From NCBI GenBank assembly GCA_013112575.1, contig JABFGG010000015.1, positions 1 to 64,000 of the forward strand: DNA of 64,000 bases. Reading direction: 5' to 3'. This document shows, one piece after another, positions 43,538 to 54,600 of the stretch. A program made the translations under genes and the position numbers. Origin of the DNA: Chloroflexota bacterium (GTDB lineage Bacteria; Chloroflexota; Anaerolineae; Anaerolineales; UBA11579). Each line of letters starts with the position of its first letter. Within the stretch, counting starts at the first letter, position 1. The notes under the pieces were generated by a model. That model had not been told where the DNA came from. It ran no database searches and saw nothing but the letters and a program-made list of their open reading frames with translations.

Positions 43538-44224
43538 ATGAACGAACTGATATTGGTGGTGGACGACGAGCACAAGATCGTTAAGCTGGCACAGGATTAC
43601 CTGGAGCAGAGCAATTACCGCGTGCGCACAGCCACGGACGGTACCACGGCGCTGGCAATGGCGCGGCAGGAAAAGCCCGATCTTATCGTGCTGGACCTAA
43701 ATTTGCCGGGCATGGATGGGCTGGACATCACGCGGGCGCTGCGCCGCGAGTCGGACGTGCCAATCATCATGCTGACGGCACGGGTAGAGGAAACCGACCG
43801 GCTGATCGGATTGGAGATGGGAGCGGACGATTACATCACCAAGCCGTTCAGCCCGCGGGAGTTGGTGGCACGCGTCAAGGTGGTATTGCGGCGCGTGCAT
43901 GGCGGGGTGCGCACCCCAGGCCTGATCGTGGCGGGCGACCTGGAGATCGATACTAATGGGCATCGCGTACGGCGTGAGGGTGAAACCATCGAGTTGTCAC
44001 GCACAGAGTTCAATATCCTGGCAATGCTGGCGCAACACCCCGGGCAGACCTTTGAACGCGCCCAGTTACTCAACCGGCTGCACGGCTATGCCCATGAGGG
44101 CTATGATCGCAGCATCGACGCCCACATCAAGAACCTGCGGCGCAAATTGGAGATTGATGCCAGCGACCCTAAATACGTGCTGACCGTATACGGCATCGGC
44201 TACAAATTCAACGACACTCTATGA
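43538..44224 (+). CDS. OmpR/PhoB-family response regulator
   Basis: 228 residues. Receiver: VVDDEHKI, phosphoacceptor Asp in [35 protein letters not shown]. Winged helix: SRTEFNILAMLAQHPGQTF, GYDRSIDAHIKNLRRKLE, YGIGYKF. It overlaps the histidine kinase start by 4 nt (ATGA), so the pair is cotranslated and surely cognate. TTCACA direct repeats upstream of 42976 are candidate binding sites. Confidence 0.96.
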   Translation: MNELILVVDDEHKIVKLAQDYLEQSNYRVRTATDGTTALAMARQEKPDLIVLDLNLPGMDGLDITRALRRESDVPIIMLTARVEETDRLIGLEMGADDYITKPFSPRELVARVKVVLRRVHGGVRTPGLIVAGDLEIDTNGHRVRREGETIELSRTEFNILAMLAQHPGQTFERAQLLNRLHGYAHEGYDRSIDAHIKNLRRKLEIDASDPKYVLTVYGIGYKFNDTL

Positions 44225-45351
44225 GCCCTAGACGTAAACGGATCACCCCCGAAGAATGGCAGCAGTTCCGCAAGGACTGGCGCAAAGGCGATTGGAGCAA
44301 AGACAGAGGCAGGCGGATGCGCGGGCCCAGACCGCCGCGGGTAGGCTTCCTGTTCTTCGGGTTCATTGGCAGCATGCTGTTCATGCTGTTGATCTTCACG
44401 GCCGGAATCTGGTTGTTAAACACGCTATACGGGGCGGTGACGGGGACCAGCACAACGCTGTCATTCGTGGAGTGGTTCGGGCTGTGTGGCTTAGGCGTGA
44501 TGCTGCCGATGCTGGCAGTGTGGGTCAGCGTGCGTATCTTCCGTGGCATCACGCGGCCCTTGGAAGAAGTGATGCAAGGGGCCGAGGCGGTGGCAGCCGG
44601 TGACTTGAGTACACGTGTACCGGAACGCGGCCAGAGGGAAGTAAGACGGTTATCGAAATCGTTTAACAAGATGGTGGAAGAATTGCAACAGGCCGATGAG
44701 CAGCGCCGCAACCTGACAGCAGACGTGGCGCATGAACTGCGCACCCCCCTGCACGTGATCCAGGGAAACCTGGAAGGCATCCTGGATGGGGTCTATGAGG
44801 CGGATGAAACAACGGTACGCGGCTTGTTGGATGAGACACAAACACTGTCGCGGTTGGTGGAAGACCTGGGAACGCTATCATTGGCGGAGGCGGGAGAGCT
44901 GCACCTGAGCCTGGAAACAGTGAAGGTAAACGAACTGCTGCAGGACCTGGCAACCAGTTTCAGCGGGCAGGCGGAGAGCGCGGGGGTTGAGCTAAAAGTG
45001 GAGATCGAGGAAGACGCCAGTATTGAGGTAGATGCGGGACGGCTGGATCAGGTGTTAAGCAACCTGATGATCAACGCGCTGCGGCACACGGCGGAAGGGG
45101 GCAGTATCACACTACAGGCAGCCAAAGAGAATGGCGCGGTGATGCTGGAAGTGGTGGATACGGGGGAGGGTATTCCCGAAGAAGAGTTGCCTTACATTTT
45201 CAACCGCTTCTGGCGCGGCGACAAGTCACGCGGGGGCGAAGGGCACGGGTTAGGATTAGCCATCGCGCGGCAGTTGGTGCTAGCACATGGCGGAGCGATC
45301 GAGGTGGAGAGCGAGCTGGGGGTGGGGACGCGGTTCAGGGTGGTTTTGTAA
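44221..45351 (+). CDS. Membrane sensor histidine kinase
   Basis: 376 residues. Basic cytosolic N-terminus, two membrane helices (about 40-65 and 85-110) with a short loop between, so no large extracellular sensor domain; HAMP (RPLEEVMQGAEAVAAGDLSTRV), HisKA with phospho-His in TADVAHELRTPLHVIQG (about residue 173), HATPase with N-box LMINALRHTAEGG, G1 DTGEGIPEEELPYIFNRFWRG and G2 GHGLGLAIARQLV. Signal is likely perceived in the membrane or through the Gly/Trp-rich partner at 42976; this is inference. Confidence 0.96.
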   Translation: MSPRRKRITPEEWQQFRKDWRKGDWSKDRGRRMRGPRPPRVGFLFFGFIGSMLFMLLIFTAGIWLLNTLYGAVTGTSTTLSFVEWFGLCGLGVMLPMLAVWVSVRIFRGITRPLEEVMQGAEAVAAGDLSTRVPERGQREVRRLSKSFNKMVEELQQADEQRRNLTADVAHELRTPLHVIQGNLEGILDGVYEADETTVRGLLDETQTLSRLVEDLGTLSLAEAGELHLSLETVKVNELLQDLATSFSGQAESAGVELKVEIEEDASIEVDAGRLDQVLSNLMINALRHTAEGGSITLQAAKENGAVMLEVVDTGEGIPEEELPYIFNRFWRGDKSRGGEGHGLGLAIARQLVLAHGGAIEVESELGVGTRFRVVL

Positions 45352-45375
45352 CTGAAGGGTTTAGTAGCTAAGTAG

Positions 45376-45403
45376 TTCAAACTGCTTTATTTAAGAGTAT
45401 TAT
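45376..45403 (+). promoter_or_regulatory. Possible promoter of the WD40-GTPase-TIR gene
   Basis: TTCAAA (45376-45381) and TATTAT (45398-45403) with a 16-bp spacer, 80 bp upstream of the ATG; AGGA precedes the start codon. Indicates its own transcription unit. Confidence 0.4.
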
Positions 45404-45483
45404 AGGGCGTAGCAATTCATTAGGTTGGACGCCAAAGGATATAAATAATCCATATTCTTTCATAGATAAGATAGGACAATACT

Positions 45484-48400
45484 ATGGCTAAACATGGGCA
45501 ACTTGACCAATCTTACGAATCGCTTCCAGATATTCCAGGCTATAGGCCTGAACCTGTTGATGGTGTGAGAGTGGGAGAAAACCCCATTCCCGGACTGACG
45601 TTGAAACGTGTTCTTGCTGGTCATTCAGACGCTATCTACAAATTAGCTTGGTCACCAGATGGCCGATTTTTGGCCTCTCCTTCTAAAGATACAACCATCC
45701 GGATATGGAATGTTGCTACCGCAAATTGTGTAGCTGTTCTTAATGCACATAAAAAACCTGTAACCTCCATAGCATGGTCACCAGACACAGAGTTCTTAGT
45801 TTCTAGTGAATATGGAGGCAACAAGATTTTATTGTGGGATACAACAAGTTGGGAGCTTTTGCGAGTTTTCGAAAGAGATGATGAATGGAAGGATACGGGA
45901 ATAGCATGGTCACCGGACAGCAGGTTTTTTGCTGCAGGCATAGATGATGGGTATATAGGAGTTTGGAATCGCGATGAGAACTTCGAGATGATAATATTAC
46001 CCATTCAAAAGTCTCGTAACCCCGACGATCATGTACTCGATGTCGCTTGGTCTAGTCATGGTCAATTAGCTTTTTCTACAGAATTCGAAGGCATTCAGAT
46101 CTGGAATCCACTCAAGCTCGAGTTAATTAATGAACTCAGCAAACCTGAGCACCTTCCAGCACTAGATATTGGCTGGTCAAAAAATCAAGAATACTTCATA
46201 TCTGCGTCGATTGATGGGAATATTAACTTTAGGAATGCTTCTTCTCTAAAACTTGATAGAGTTATCGAAGGGCACACCGCGCCAATTACTAGTTTGTCCG
46301 AATCTCCGGATAAGAAGATTTTGGTTACTAAAGGTGGATTTGCCTTTCAAGCAGGAACATACGATGATATTGTGAGCTTTTGGGACCTAAAAAAAGGGAT
46401 ACATTTAGCGAGCATTCATGAAAAACAAAACAGAATAGAACCTTACAATCTTGGTTCCATTGCATTTCACCCAAATCACTCTTATCTTGCAACATTGGGA
46501 GAATATGATAAGAAAATCCGAATTTGGGAATTTGAAAGTGATGCCTTATTAAATCAGAAAACGGCCGATTCCATTAGCTATACTACTGCTAAAATTGTTC
46601 TTGTGGGTGATTCGGGAGTAGGTAAAACTGGGTTGGGTTGGAGACTAGCTCATAATGAATTCAAAGAACACGCCTCCACTCATGGCCAACAATTCTGGGT
46701 AATACCAAAACTAGGAAAAAAGAGAAAAGATGGCACTGAATGTGAGGCAGTGCTATGGGATCTGGCTGGGCAACCAGATTATCGCTTAGTGCATTCACTT
46801 TTTTTAGAAGATGTCGATACAGCTTTAATATTATTCGATCCCACCAATCGACAAGAGCCCTTGTCCGGGGTTGATTTCTGGATCAGTCAACTAAAACGCA
46901 ATAAAAATGACTTGTGCAATACTATCCTAGTTGGGGCACGGTCTGATCGTAGCATATCTACACTGACCGAAGATGAATTAATAGCTTATTGTGAGCGAAA
47001 CGCTATTTCTGGCGGCTTCGTGGCCACGAGTGCCTTTGAGGGCGAAGGCGTAAACGAATTAGTAGAGCGCTTACAAGCCCAAATTCCTTGGGAAGCAATG
47101 ACCACCACAGTTACCACACAAACCTTCAAGCGCATAAAAGAATATGTACTTGAATTGAAAGAGCAAAGCAAAAGTGGCAATCTGCTGGTACAACCTGAAG
47201 AATTACGTGGAAAATTACAAAAAACCGACACAGAATGGCAGTTCAACAATGCTGAGATGATGACGGCCATAGGACATTTAGCTAATCACGGTTACGTTAC
47301 TGTGCTGCGCGGGTCTCAAGGCGACAAATTTGTTTTGCTAGCACCCGACTTATTGACAAACCTGGCTTCATCTATGGTGTTGGAGGCGCGCCGCAACCCG
47401 CGTGGACTTGGGGTTTTGGACGAAAGTCGTTTGTTGATGGGGGATTACGCTTTTCTAGAATTACATGAACTAAATGAGAATGAGAGCGAAATTCTGTTGG
47501 ACGCGGCGGCTGTTCTTTTCTTAGAGCACAACCTATGTTTCCGTGAAACTTTCAATGAACAAACTTTCCTGGTTTTTCCCTCGCTAATAAATGAAAAACG
47601 CCCTAAAGATGAGGATATTGATGTAATAGAAGGAGCTTCTTATCGCGTTATGGGGGCTGTTGAAAATGTGTATGCATCACTGGTTGTGCTGCTCGGCTAT
47701 ACCAACACATTCATACGCACCCACCAGTGGCAAAACCAGGCGCAATACGAAATGGGTAAAGGGGAAATATGTGGCTTCCAGCATATAGATAAACAAGAAG
47801 GTGAAATCGAACTGGTTCTGTACTTTGACCGGCACACCCCTGAACCAGTGCAATTGATGTTTCGTGGGATGTTCGAGCGCTTTTTGAGTCGTCGAGACTT
47901 AGAAGTAGTACGCTATCAGACTGTGGCGTGCCATGAGTGTGGTACTGGGTTAGATCGCAATGTGATTACCTTACAACTTGCTAGAGGAAAAGATTTTAGT
48001 TTTTGCCATCAGTGTGGAGAAAAACTGGCTTTGCCAAGTCCAGAGCCTTTGACGCGCCTTACTCGTGAAGAGGAGATCTTGCTCGACTCCGAACAGGCCA
48101 TCGTCAAGCGAAGAACAGCATTTGAGGCAGCTCTGGTACGGGTAAAAGGCCTCCTACGAGACGTTGAGGAAGCGGATCAGCCTTCTTGCTTTATCAGCTA
48201 TGCTTGGGGGATTCCTGAACACGAGGGGTGGGTTTTGCAATTGGCCAAAGACTTACAAAACGCGGGGATAGACGTTCTACTTGACCGCTGGCACAGCATA
48301 CCTGGTTCCAATCTCGACCTTTACATTGAGCGTATCCTTTCTAGTGATTACGTGCTCCCCGTGGGTACGCCCGAACTACTCAAGAAATACGAATCTGAAG

Positions 48401-48675
48401 AAACCGATCCTGTATTGGCAGCTGAGCTAAAGTTAATAAACTTGCGCGTGCGCCAACCGAATGAGTATGGTCCCACAGTACTTCCAGCTCTGTTATCGGG
48501 AAACATCGAGAAATCTCTTTCACCGCAGCTACGCCCCTTAGTAAGTGTTGATTTTAGAGAGAGTGAATATTATTTCACCAGGTTATTCGATATGATCTGG
48601 CGCATCTATAACCTGCCTTTTGATAATCCTCTATTGGAGGAGTTGAAGGCATCCATGGGGCCTCGACGGATGTAA
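45484..48675 (+). CDS. WD40 repeat - Ras/Roc-like GTPase - zinc ribbon - TIR/SEFIR domain protein
   Basis: 1063 residues. Residues about 40-355: WD40-type propeller with WSPDGRFLASPSKDTTIRIW-like repeats. Residues about 370-540: GTPase with P-loop GDSGVGKT (375-382), G3 DLAGQPDYR, a diverged G4 (GARSD instead of NKxD) and TSAFEGEGV. A helical/COR-like middle follows, then a zinc ribbon (Cys816, 819, 841, 844). Residues about 901-1045 are a TIR/SEFIR domain: CFISYAWGIPEHEGWV, DVLLDRWHSIPGSNL, YIERIL with the putative catalytic Glu949. It has no signal peptide. The layout (sensor propeller, GTPase switch, TIR effector) parallels NLR/ROCO signalling; NADase activity is inferred. AT-richer than the neighbours. 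Confidence 0.88.
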   Translation: MAKHGQLDQSYESLPDIPGYRPEPVDGVRVGENPIPGLTLKRVLAGHSDAIYKLAWSPDGRFLASPSKDTTIRIWNVATANCVAVLNAHKKPVTSIAWSPDTEFLVSSEYGGNKILLWDTTSWELLRVFERDDEWKDTGIAWSPDSRFFAAGIDDGYIGVWNRDENFEMIILPIQKSRNPDDHVLDVAWSSHGQLAFSTEFEGIQIWNPLKLELINELSKPEHLPALDIGWSKNQEYFISASIDGNINFRNASSLKLDRVIEGHTAPITSLSESPDKKILVTKGGFAFQAGTYDDIVSFWDLKKGIHLASIHEKQNRIEPYNLGSIAFHPNHSYLATLGEYDKKIRIWEFESDALLNQKTADSISYTTAKIVLVGDSGVGKTGLGWRLAHNEFKEHASTHGQQFWVIPKLGKKRKDGTECEAVLWDLAGQPDYRLVHSLFLEDVDTALILFDPTNRQEPLSGVDFWISQLKRNKNDLCNTILVGARSDRSISTLTEDELIAYCERNAISGGFVATSAFEGEGVNELVERLQAQIPWEAMTTTVTTQTFKRIKEYVLELKEQSKSGNLLVQPEELRGKLQKTDTEWQFNNAEMMTAIGHLANHGYVTVLRGSQGDKFVLLAPDLLTNLASSMVLEARRNPRGLGVLDESRLLMGDYAFLELHELNENESEILLDAAAVLFLEHNLCFRETFNEQTFLVFPSLINEKRPKDEDIDVIEGASYRVMGAVENVYASLVVLLGYTNTFIRTHQWQNQAQYEMGKGEICGFQHIDKQEGEIELVLYFDRHTPEPVQLMFRGMFERFLSRRDLEVVRYQTVACHECGTGLDRNVITLQLARGKDFSFCHQCGEKLALPSPEPLTRLTREEEILLDSEQAIVKRRTAFEAALVRVKGLLRDVEEADQPSCFISYAWGIPEHEGWVLQLAKDLQNAGIDVLLDRWHSIPGSNLDLYIERILSSDYVLPVGTPELLKKYESEETDPVLAAELKLINLRVRQPNEYGPTVLPALLSGNIEKSLSPQLRPLVSVDFRESEYYFTRLFDMIWRIYNLPFDNPLLEELKASMGPRRM

Positions 48676-48700
48676 AAGAATGCATGGTGGTGCACTCTTT
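48675..48700. terminator. Possible bidirectional terminator
   Basis: Arms 48675-48684 and 48691-48700 pair with one mismatch, with A-rich and T-rich outer ends. It sits between the convergent TIR gene and the lipoprotein gene ending at 48741. Confidence 0.45.
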
Positions 48701-48740
48701 CAGAAAATAGGTTTTAGACAACTGAAAAGGTACTCCACCT

Positions 48741-50849
48741 TTATTGTGATGATTCAATGACGTCAACTAGTTCGGCACGCGCCGCTTCCCACACGTCGGG
48801 GTCAACGGACCAACTGATATCTGAAAGCACGTAAGAGGGGTCTTGAGGATCTGTGACGCCCACTTCCCACAAAACGGAAGGAATGATGGACTGGACGATC
48901 TCTGCGGTGCGTTCGGGGTCGATCTCTGCAGCCAGCGATAAATAAGCTACGTCCTGGATGCCTCGCCGCCAGTGTTTCAGGCGCAGAGAGGCAAAGGGCC
49001 CCATGACACCGTAGCTCTCATCCGGATAACGCGTATCTGTGCCAGGGTAAAACAGCACGCCGTCTCCATTGAGGTAATTCCAACCGGTTTCGCCAAGCGA
49101 ATCACTGATTTCATCGGCACAGCCGAAAGTCTGGGCCTGCTGAAAGACATTGAAAAAAGCTTCTTCGACTTCACCGTAACACTGGAAGTTACTGTAGTAA
49201 GTCGACTCCCAATAGAACCAGCGGTCGATATCGAACTTATATTGTGTCCAGGGAATCACTCGCAGGGCAACGCCTTCATCCTCCGTGGCAAATGAGCCGG
49301 TCGCAGGCCGGTTGCTATTGTAGAGATAGGTACGCTTATCCGGGTTATTTTCCAGGCTGTCGAGGGCCGGGCGCCACTCGTCGGTCAGGCCCACCGACAT
49401 CCACGAGGTGGGTACGTCGAGCGAGGGGGTTTGGGATACGGCAGTAGGCATATCGAGGGTGGCAAAGGAGAGAAGGCTGCTGCCCGGGCCGGGATTATCT
49501 TCGATCCACGTGGCCCATTCCTGGAGTTGCTGGTAGTCGTCCGTTTCGTCTAAAAGGTAAAGGAAATAATCTGTGGGAGTCTCAAAGGACTGGGAATCAA
49601 ACCACTCGACCCAGGCATCCGTGTTAGTCCACATATCCTCCCTTGAGCCTTCGCTCCATGGCCAACTTTCGTAGGTCCCTATCGAATAGACACCGTTGCC
49701 GACGCCCACCCCAATACCGTCGTAGCCTCTTTCCGGGGTGAACAGTTCGCCGCTAAGGCGTGCCTCCCAAGCATCGCCCATTTCTTCCACAGATGTGTAG
49801 CCGTTGATATCACCGATCATTGAGATCCCGTGACGGTGGGCAAGCTGGAAATGTGTATCGATCAAATCCAAAGCCTGCTGGTAAGTGGCTGTGCCTCGAT
49901 CGGGGTAGGTGAAGTCACTCCCCAAATAACGGTCGATAATGCTTTCGCCGCTAAAATACAACATCGTGCGGGCGGCGGGCATATCGGGCAAAATGAAATC
50001 GTGCACCTGCAAGCGTATGGGAACCTCCCAGGTAACCTGGCCGCTTTCGTTCAGCGTAATTGTGCCAGTATACTCACCAGGAGGAGTATCCTTTGGAATG
50101 TAAATGTCGCCCCAGATGGACTGGTTCGTGCCTTGAGGGATCGTGAAAGGGGTTTCCAGTTCCAGGGGAACGGCGATGTCCGGGTATATTTGATTATGAC
50201 AGGGGCGATCAGTCCAAGAACCGAAACCATCCCCCACTTCGTTGTATGAGCGACGGCAGCGTTCGGGGATGTGGCGCTCATCATATTCAAACCCAGCGAA
50301 AAAAAGGTCCGTGCTGATGCCCTTGATCTCCAGATAACGAATATAAAACAACTCGATGTTGCGGCCTACAAAATTAAAGAGGTCGTCGCCGCTGGCAGAG
50401 CGCGTTGTGATGGCGGCGCCGTCAGGCCCATTCAAGGTAGTAAGTTCTACGCTGATATTAGTGGCATCGACCAAGGGTGCTTCCAGGACCAGATTAAGAG
50501 ATACGGTTTCATTGCCAGCACCAAATAAGGATATTTCTGCGCCATCCCAGGCCGAATTGAGCACCGCGCTGGGGTCAATGGAGGCACGCAGTTCATTGCG
50601 GGTAACTTTGTCACCACCCTCATTGGCCCACAGATTGACGATCTGGCTGCCAGCTACAGGCTGGAGGAAACCATCTGGTAGTTCCGCTACGGCTTCCAAA
50701 GCAGCAATCGGCTCTGACTGCTCTTTAATATCTGGCGGTGGTTCAGCCAAGTCTGGTTCGGATGCTATTAACTCAGGCGAAAGGTTGCAGGCCAACAGAG
50801 CACAGAGGGTGAATAAATTGAGGCGCATCCAGCTAATAGGATGATTCAT
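48741..50849 (-). CDS. Exported lipoprotein with DUF4091-type glycoside-hydrolase-like domain
   Basis: 702 residues. Lipoprotein signal with lipobox LLAC (Cys21), a Glu/Pro-rich linker, a beta-sandwich N-domain (about 65-290), then a barrel-like region ([33 protein letters not shown]) and a C-terminal DUF4091-type end ([27 protein letters not shown]). The WRxGIxDxxYL motif is typical. These proteins are thought to be carbohydrate-active, but no catalytic pair is proven. SD AAGGAGAG precedes the ATG. Last of a run of minus-strand exported proteins; 99 bp separate it from the preceding gene. Confidence 0.8.
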   Translation of the reverse strand: MNHPISWMRLNLFTLCALLACNLSPELIASEPDLAEPPPDIKEQSEPIAALEAVAELPDGFLQPVAGSQIVNLWANEGGDKVTRNELRASIDPSAVLNSAWDGAEISLFGAGNETVSLNLVLEAPLVDATNISVELTTLNGPDGAAITTRSASGDDLFNFVGRNIELFYIRYLEIKGISTDLFFAGFEYDERHIPERCRRSYNEVGDGFGSWTDRPCHNQIYPDIAVPLELETPFTIPQGTNQSIWGDIYIPKDTPPGEYTGTITLNESGQVTWEVPIRLQVHDFILPDMPAARTMLYFSGESIIDRYLGSDFTYPDRGTATYQQALDLIDTHFQLAHRHGISMIGDINGYTSVEEMGDAWEARLSGELFTPERGYDGIGVGVGNGVYSIGTYESWPWSEGSREDMWTNTDAWVEWFDSQSFETPTDYFLYLLDETDDYQQLQEWATWIEDNPGPGSSLLSFATLDMPTAVSQTPSLDVPTSWMSVGLTDEWRPALDSLENNPDKRTYLYNSNRPATGSFATEDEGVALRVIPWTQYKFDIDRWFYWESTYYSNFQCYGEVEEAFFNVFQQAQTFGCADEISDSLGETGWNYLNGDGVLFYPGTDTRYPDESYGVMGPFASLRLKHWRRGIQDVAYLSLAAEIDPERTAEIVQSIIPSVLWEVGVTDPQDPSYVLSDISWSVDPDVWEAARAELVDVIESSQ

Positions 50850-50948
50850 TTTTAAACTCTCCTTAAAACTCTGTGGAGGTTTATGACAATAAACCTTTAA
50901 GGCTGCATTTGCTGGCCAGTGACTCGGATGGTACCGTTGCCGCAGGGA

Positions 50949-51641
50949 TCATGGAATGGAGGTTGGAGTTGGTAAGCCTGGACCTACACCGGGTGGGGCG
51001 ATGTCCAGACGATTGATTTCAACCAGCCCATTGCCGGTGTTACTAATCCTCAGGCCCCCGCGTGGGAATTGGATAGCATCGTAGAATTTGTGATACAACA
51101 GCCCATTGATGAACACTTCGGCTTTATCGTCCTCCAGGCGGAACACAAGATCATGCCAGTTCTCATCGAGAGGCAGGTCAACCGCAGGAATGTTCTCACT
51201 GCTGTTCTCGATTGGCTCCCAATAAGTCTCAAGAGCCGTGGCTGAAATCGCCATCCTAAAGACCCCCCACTCGGATTTATCAAAGTCTATCTCAAAGCTG
51301 GCATCGGAGGAAATGCGAAAACGCAGAAACAGTGTGAGGTCCGGCCATTCGCCGGGAATAGAGAAAACGGCTGCGTTTGTATCTGACCACAACAAACCCT
51401 CTTCATGTTGCCAGCCAGAATCCAACTGCCACTCCGCAGGCAACTCTGCCTGGAAATCCTCAACGAAATAGTCTGAGAGGACAGGACCCTCGCCATACTC
51501 CACAGGGAGATCAATTACAGGTGTAAGGGTAGCGGCCACAGAAGAGGCGTGTCCTATAGGCAGATTACAGGCGACCAGAAACAAGAGCGGTATCAAACCT
51601 AGCCATGCCGGGAGGATAGTGCCTCCATGTTGTCGGCTCAT
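50949..51641 (-). CDS. Lipoprotein with LamG/DUF1080-like beta-sandwich
   Basis: 230 residues. Signal peptide with lipobox LVAC (Cys25). The mature part looks like a concanavalin-type jelly roll: EDFQAELPAEWQLDSGWQHEEGLL, FSIPGEWPDLTLFLRFRIS, NWHDLVFRLEDDKAEVFINGLLYH, GGLRISNTGNGLVEINRLDIA. This layout is shared by LamG and 3-keto-disaccharide-hydrolase-like (DUF1080) domains that bind or act on glycans. Start overlaps the stop of the 1053-residue protein (ATGA), so the two are cotranslated. Confidence 0.75.
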   Translation of the reverse strand: MSRQHGGTILPAWLGLIPLLFLVACNLPIGHASSVAATLTPVIDLPVEYGEGPVLSDYFVEDFQAELPAEWQLDSGWQHEEGLLWSDTNAAVFSIPGEWPDLTLFLRFRISSDASFEIDFDKSEWGVFRMAISATALETYWEPIENSSENIPAVDLPLDENWHDLVFRLEDDKAEVFINGLLYHKFYDAIQFPRGGLRISNTGNGLVEINRLDIAPPGVGPGLPTPTSIP

Positions 51642-54600
51642 TGAATAATCTCGGTGTGGAAGTTGTTTTTCAAGTCCATGTCGGTATAGATACCATCTGA
51701 TTTAAGCTCACAACTCACCTTATACCAATTGGCGGCTAAATTTGCGTCAAAACCCGTCTGAACCCCTTTCTCATCCTTACCGCTGAAGTTTTTGAAGATC
51801 AGTGTGCCATTGGCATTCAAAGAAGATGGCCAGGAGCTGGGGCTTGATGAGAGTTGCCAAGTGTAGTGGTATCCACCCAGACGGAGCACTTCATCCACCA
51901 CACACTCCATGGTAACTGCTAATTGAGAAAGTGCATGTGGGCCCCGGTTGCGGACAGTGACATGCAACTGGTTATTGGGATAATCCTTGACGATGGTAAG
52001 ACCTTCAATAGAAAGATCTGCAATGATAGGGTCTGTTATAGCTTGCAATTGACCAGCCTGGGAAACGAACTTGACCGTGTTGTTCGCGGACTGATCATCG
52101 TGGAAGCGTTGCATCCCAGGAATATCAATGGGTGCAATTACCGCTGTAATGTCATAATCGTACAAAGCAGGATCCAGTTTAAAGGGTGCTAAGAGATGGA
52201 GGTCAGTGATCGCTCCGCTCTCCAGGGCAATAGATGGCGTATATCTACCAAATGCCGGGAATTGTGGTTGTGTGGTCGTGCCGCTCAGAGTAACGGCAAT
52301 GGGGTGGCCTGTGAGATCATCCAGCCCATTGTTTTGCAGGCGCAGATGTAGAAGCCCATCCGTACCCACATAGAGGGATGTTGCCTCTAAATCAGCCCGG
52401 GGGGTTATATTGATCCCCCGTTGGTCGGTGGGAGTAGGTGTGGGTGGAGAATTGTTAGGATAGGTAGGAATTGTCGAGCCGCCCGTCGATGGGCTTTGGC
52501 GGTAGATGTTGACATACAGATCCATCTGTGAGTTCCCAGAATTGGTATAGTCATAGGCGCCATCCGGGGAAGAATAGTAATGAAAGACGGAATTTTCTGC
52601 ATCCAGTTTATATAAGGTGATCTGGTTCATTTCGAAAACCGGCATGCGCAGGCCAAACTTGTGATGGGCAACCAGATCATTTGAACTGGTGCTATCATAA
52701 TCCCAAAGTTTAGCCTCCATTTCATAAAAGCGTCCCTGGTTGTCGCCGCCATAGATGGGTATTACAAAAGTTCCCGGTGATGACTTGATGGGTGAGAGCT
52801 GACCGATATAACCAAGTTTCGAACCGATCGTGTCAAATTTCGTGTTGCGGCAGCGGACCCCTGTATAGTCATCAGAACTGCCAAAGTACCTGACCCATGT
52901 ACGGCCGGGGGTTTTCTGCATGTTGGGAGGGTCTCCCTGCGTGTAATACTCAGTAACAGATAATTCAAACCAGAGCTCAAAGCTGTCGCAGTTACGCGCA
53001 TTATATACTTTGATCTTATGCGAATCATGCGTCCAATCGAAAAAGATATCGTCAAAGTCCACCTCAGCATAAAATTGACAGTCCCTGGAATGCAAAGTGA
53101 CCTTGTTACTGGGCAGAGAATGTTTATCGCCCACGAAAGCAACCACATGGATGTTAAGGAGAGTATCACAGAAGCCCGGTAACTCAAGCTTCATCTGGCG
53201 GGCATTGGGGTCATTGATCTGTTTAAAAGGGATATCTCCGACCATGACTGTAAAGCCATCGATCTTCGTTGGATCACCATTCCATTTCCAGGTGACTGTG
53301 CGCTGGTTCTTGCTGGGATCGGCAATCGCAGAGGGTGAGATATCAGTCAGCTTATCAGGCACAACCACGTCATAAGGGGAGGGAATGCCTGGGTCTGGCG
53401 AACTGTACAAGACCATTTTGTTGTTTGTCGAGATATTCATGCTAAAGCCGATCTCGAAGTTGGCATCCGCAAGTGTATGGCGTGTGCCGTCCCATTGGGC
53501 TTGTGGGTAAGCAGAACTGAAAGTGCCCAGCTTAGTGAGAGCACCAGCAGCCCAGCCCCAACATTCACCCTGAAGGTTCAGTTCTTGGTCAGCAGGGGGA
53601 ACAACCTGGAAGCTACGGGAAGCCAGCGGCCATTTAGCCATATCAGCCTTGCCCGCGAGGATAGGAATAAACTGATCCTTGGCAGCAGGCATACGCATTT
53701 CTGGGGCGTTTTCAACCGAAATATAGCAGTAGGCGCGATCATACTGACCGGGACTGCTGAAATCAAGGACTTCAATCGTCAGGTTATCGGTGGTGGTATT
53801 CGGGCAGGGTGGATCAATTGTGACTTTTACCTGGTTGCTGGGCTGTGCCCCAAAGACGTTGGCTGCTTCCACCCAATAAACAAAGCTCCCGGATCGGGTT
53901 GCCGAAAGCACTGTGGTGACTGTACCGGTTTGGGGGTGGTCCTCTGTACGTGCAGCAATGTGGGGAGTTACACCCAGGCCTGTCATCCAGATATTAAAGC
54001 CAACTTCATCCTCACTGGTATCGTTCCAGGAAAAGGTCAAGTCACAGCCATTGACTTCGGCGGTAAAAGCACTGGGAGCTGTTGGTGGCCCCAAGGCACG
54101 CATCGGAATCATCTGTAGGGGTAGTGGGTTGGCCGGCAATATCTGGGTGATCTCAAGGAAATTGGCATTGCCTGAAGTAGCAGCTGGGGGAGGATTTTGT
54201 GCTGCCGCATTTTCCGGGCGCGGGATTGCAATGACAGTTCCTGGAGGCGCTCCGCCGGTACTGATGTTCGGGTTAGCTGCCAGAACCGTTGACAGATCGG
54301 CATCATGGGAAGCAACAGTCTCTTCCAGGCTATCACCAGGGCTAATCGAGACCATTTCGAAGGGACCTTCGCCAACAATGCTACCGTCCCCCAGAGCCAT
54401 GATCGGTGAGCTTTGTCCGATGAGACTATGAGTATCGACAGCGCGCACAAACAGGATGTGATCTCCTGCGGTCAGGATTGGCGTAAAGCTGATGTCCACA
54501 GGAGCCGGGGTAGCGACCTCTTGATTGTAGAAGGTTTGTTTAAGCTCGCCATCCATCCACAACTCAATATGGTGGATCGGATTCTCGCCATAGACAGTAG

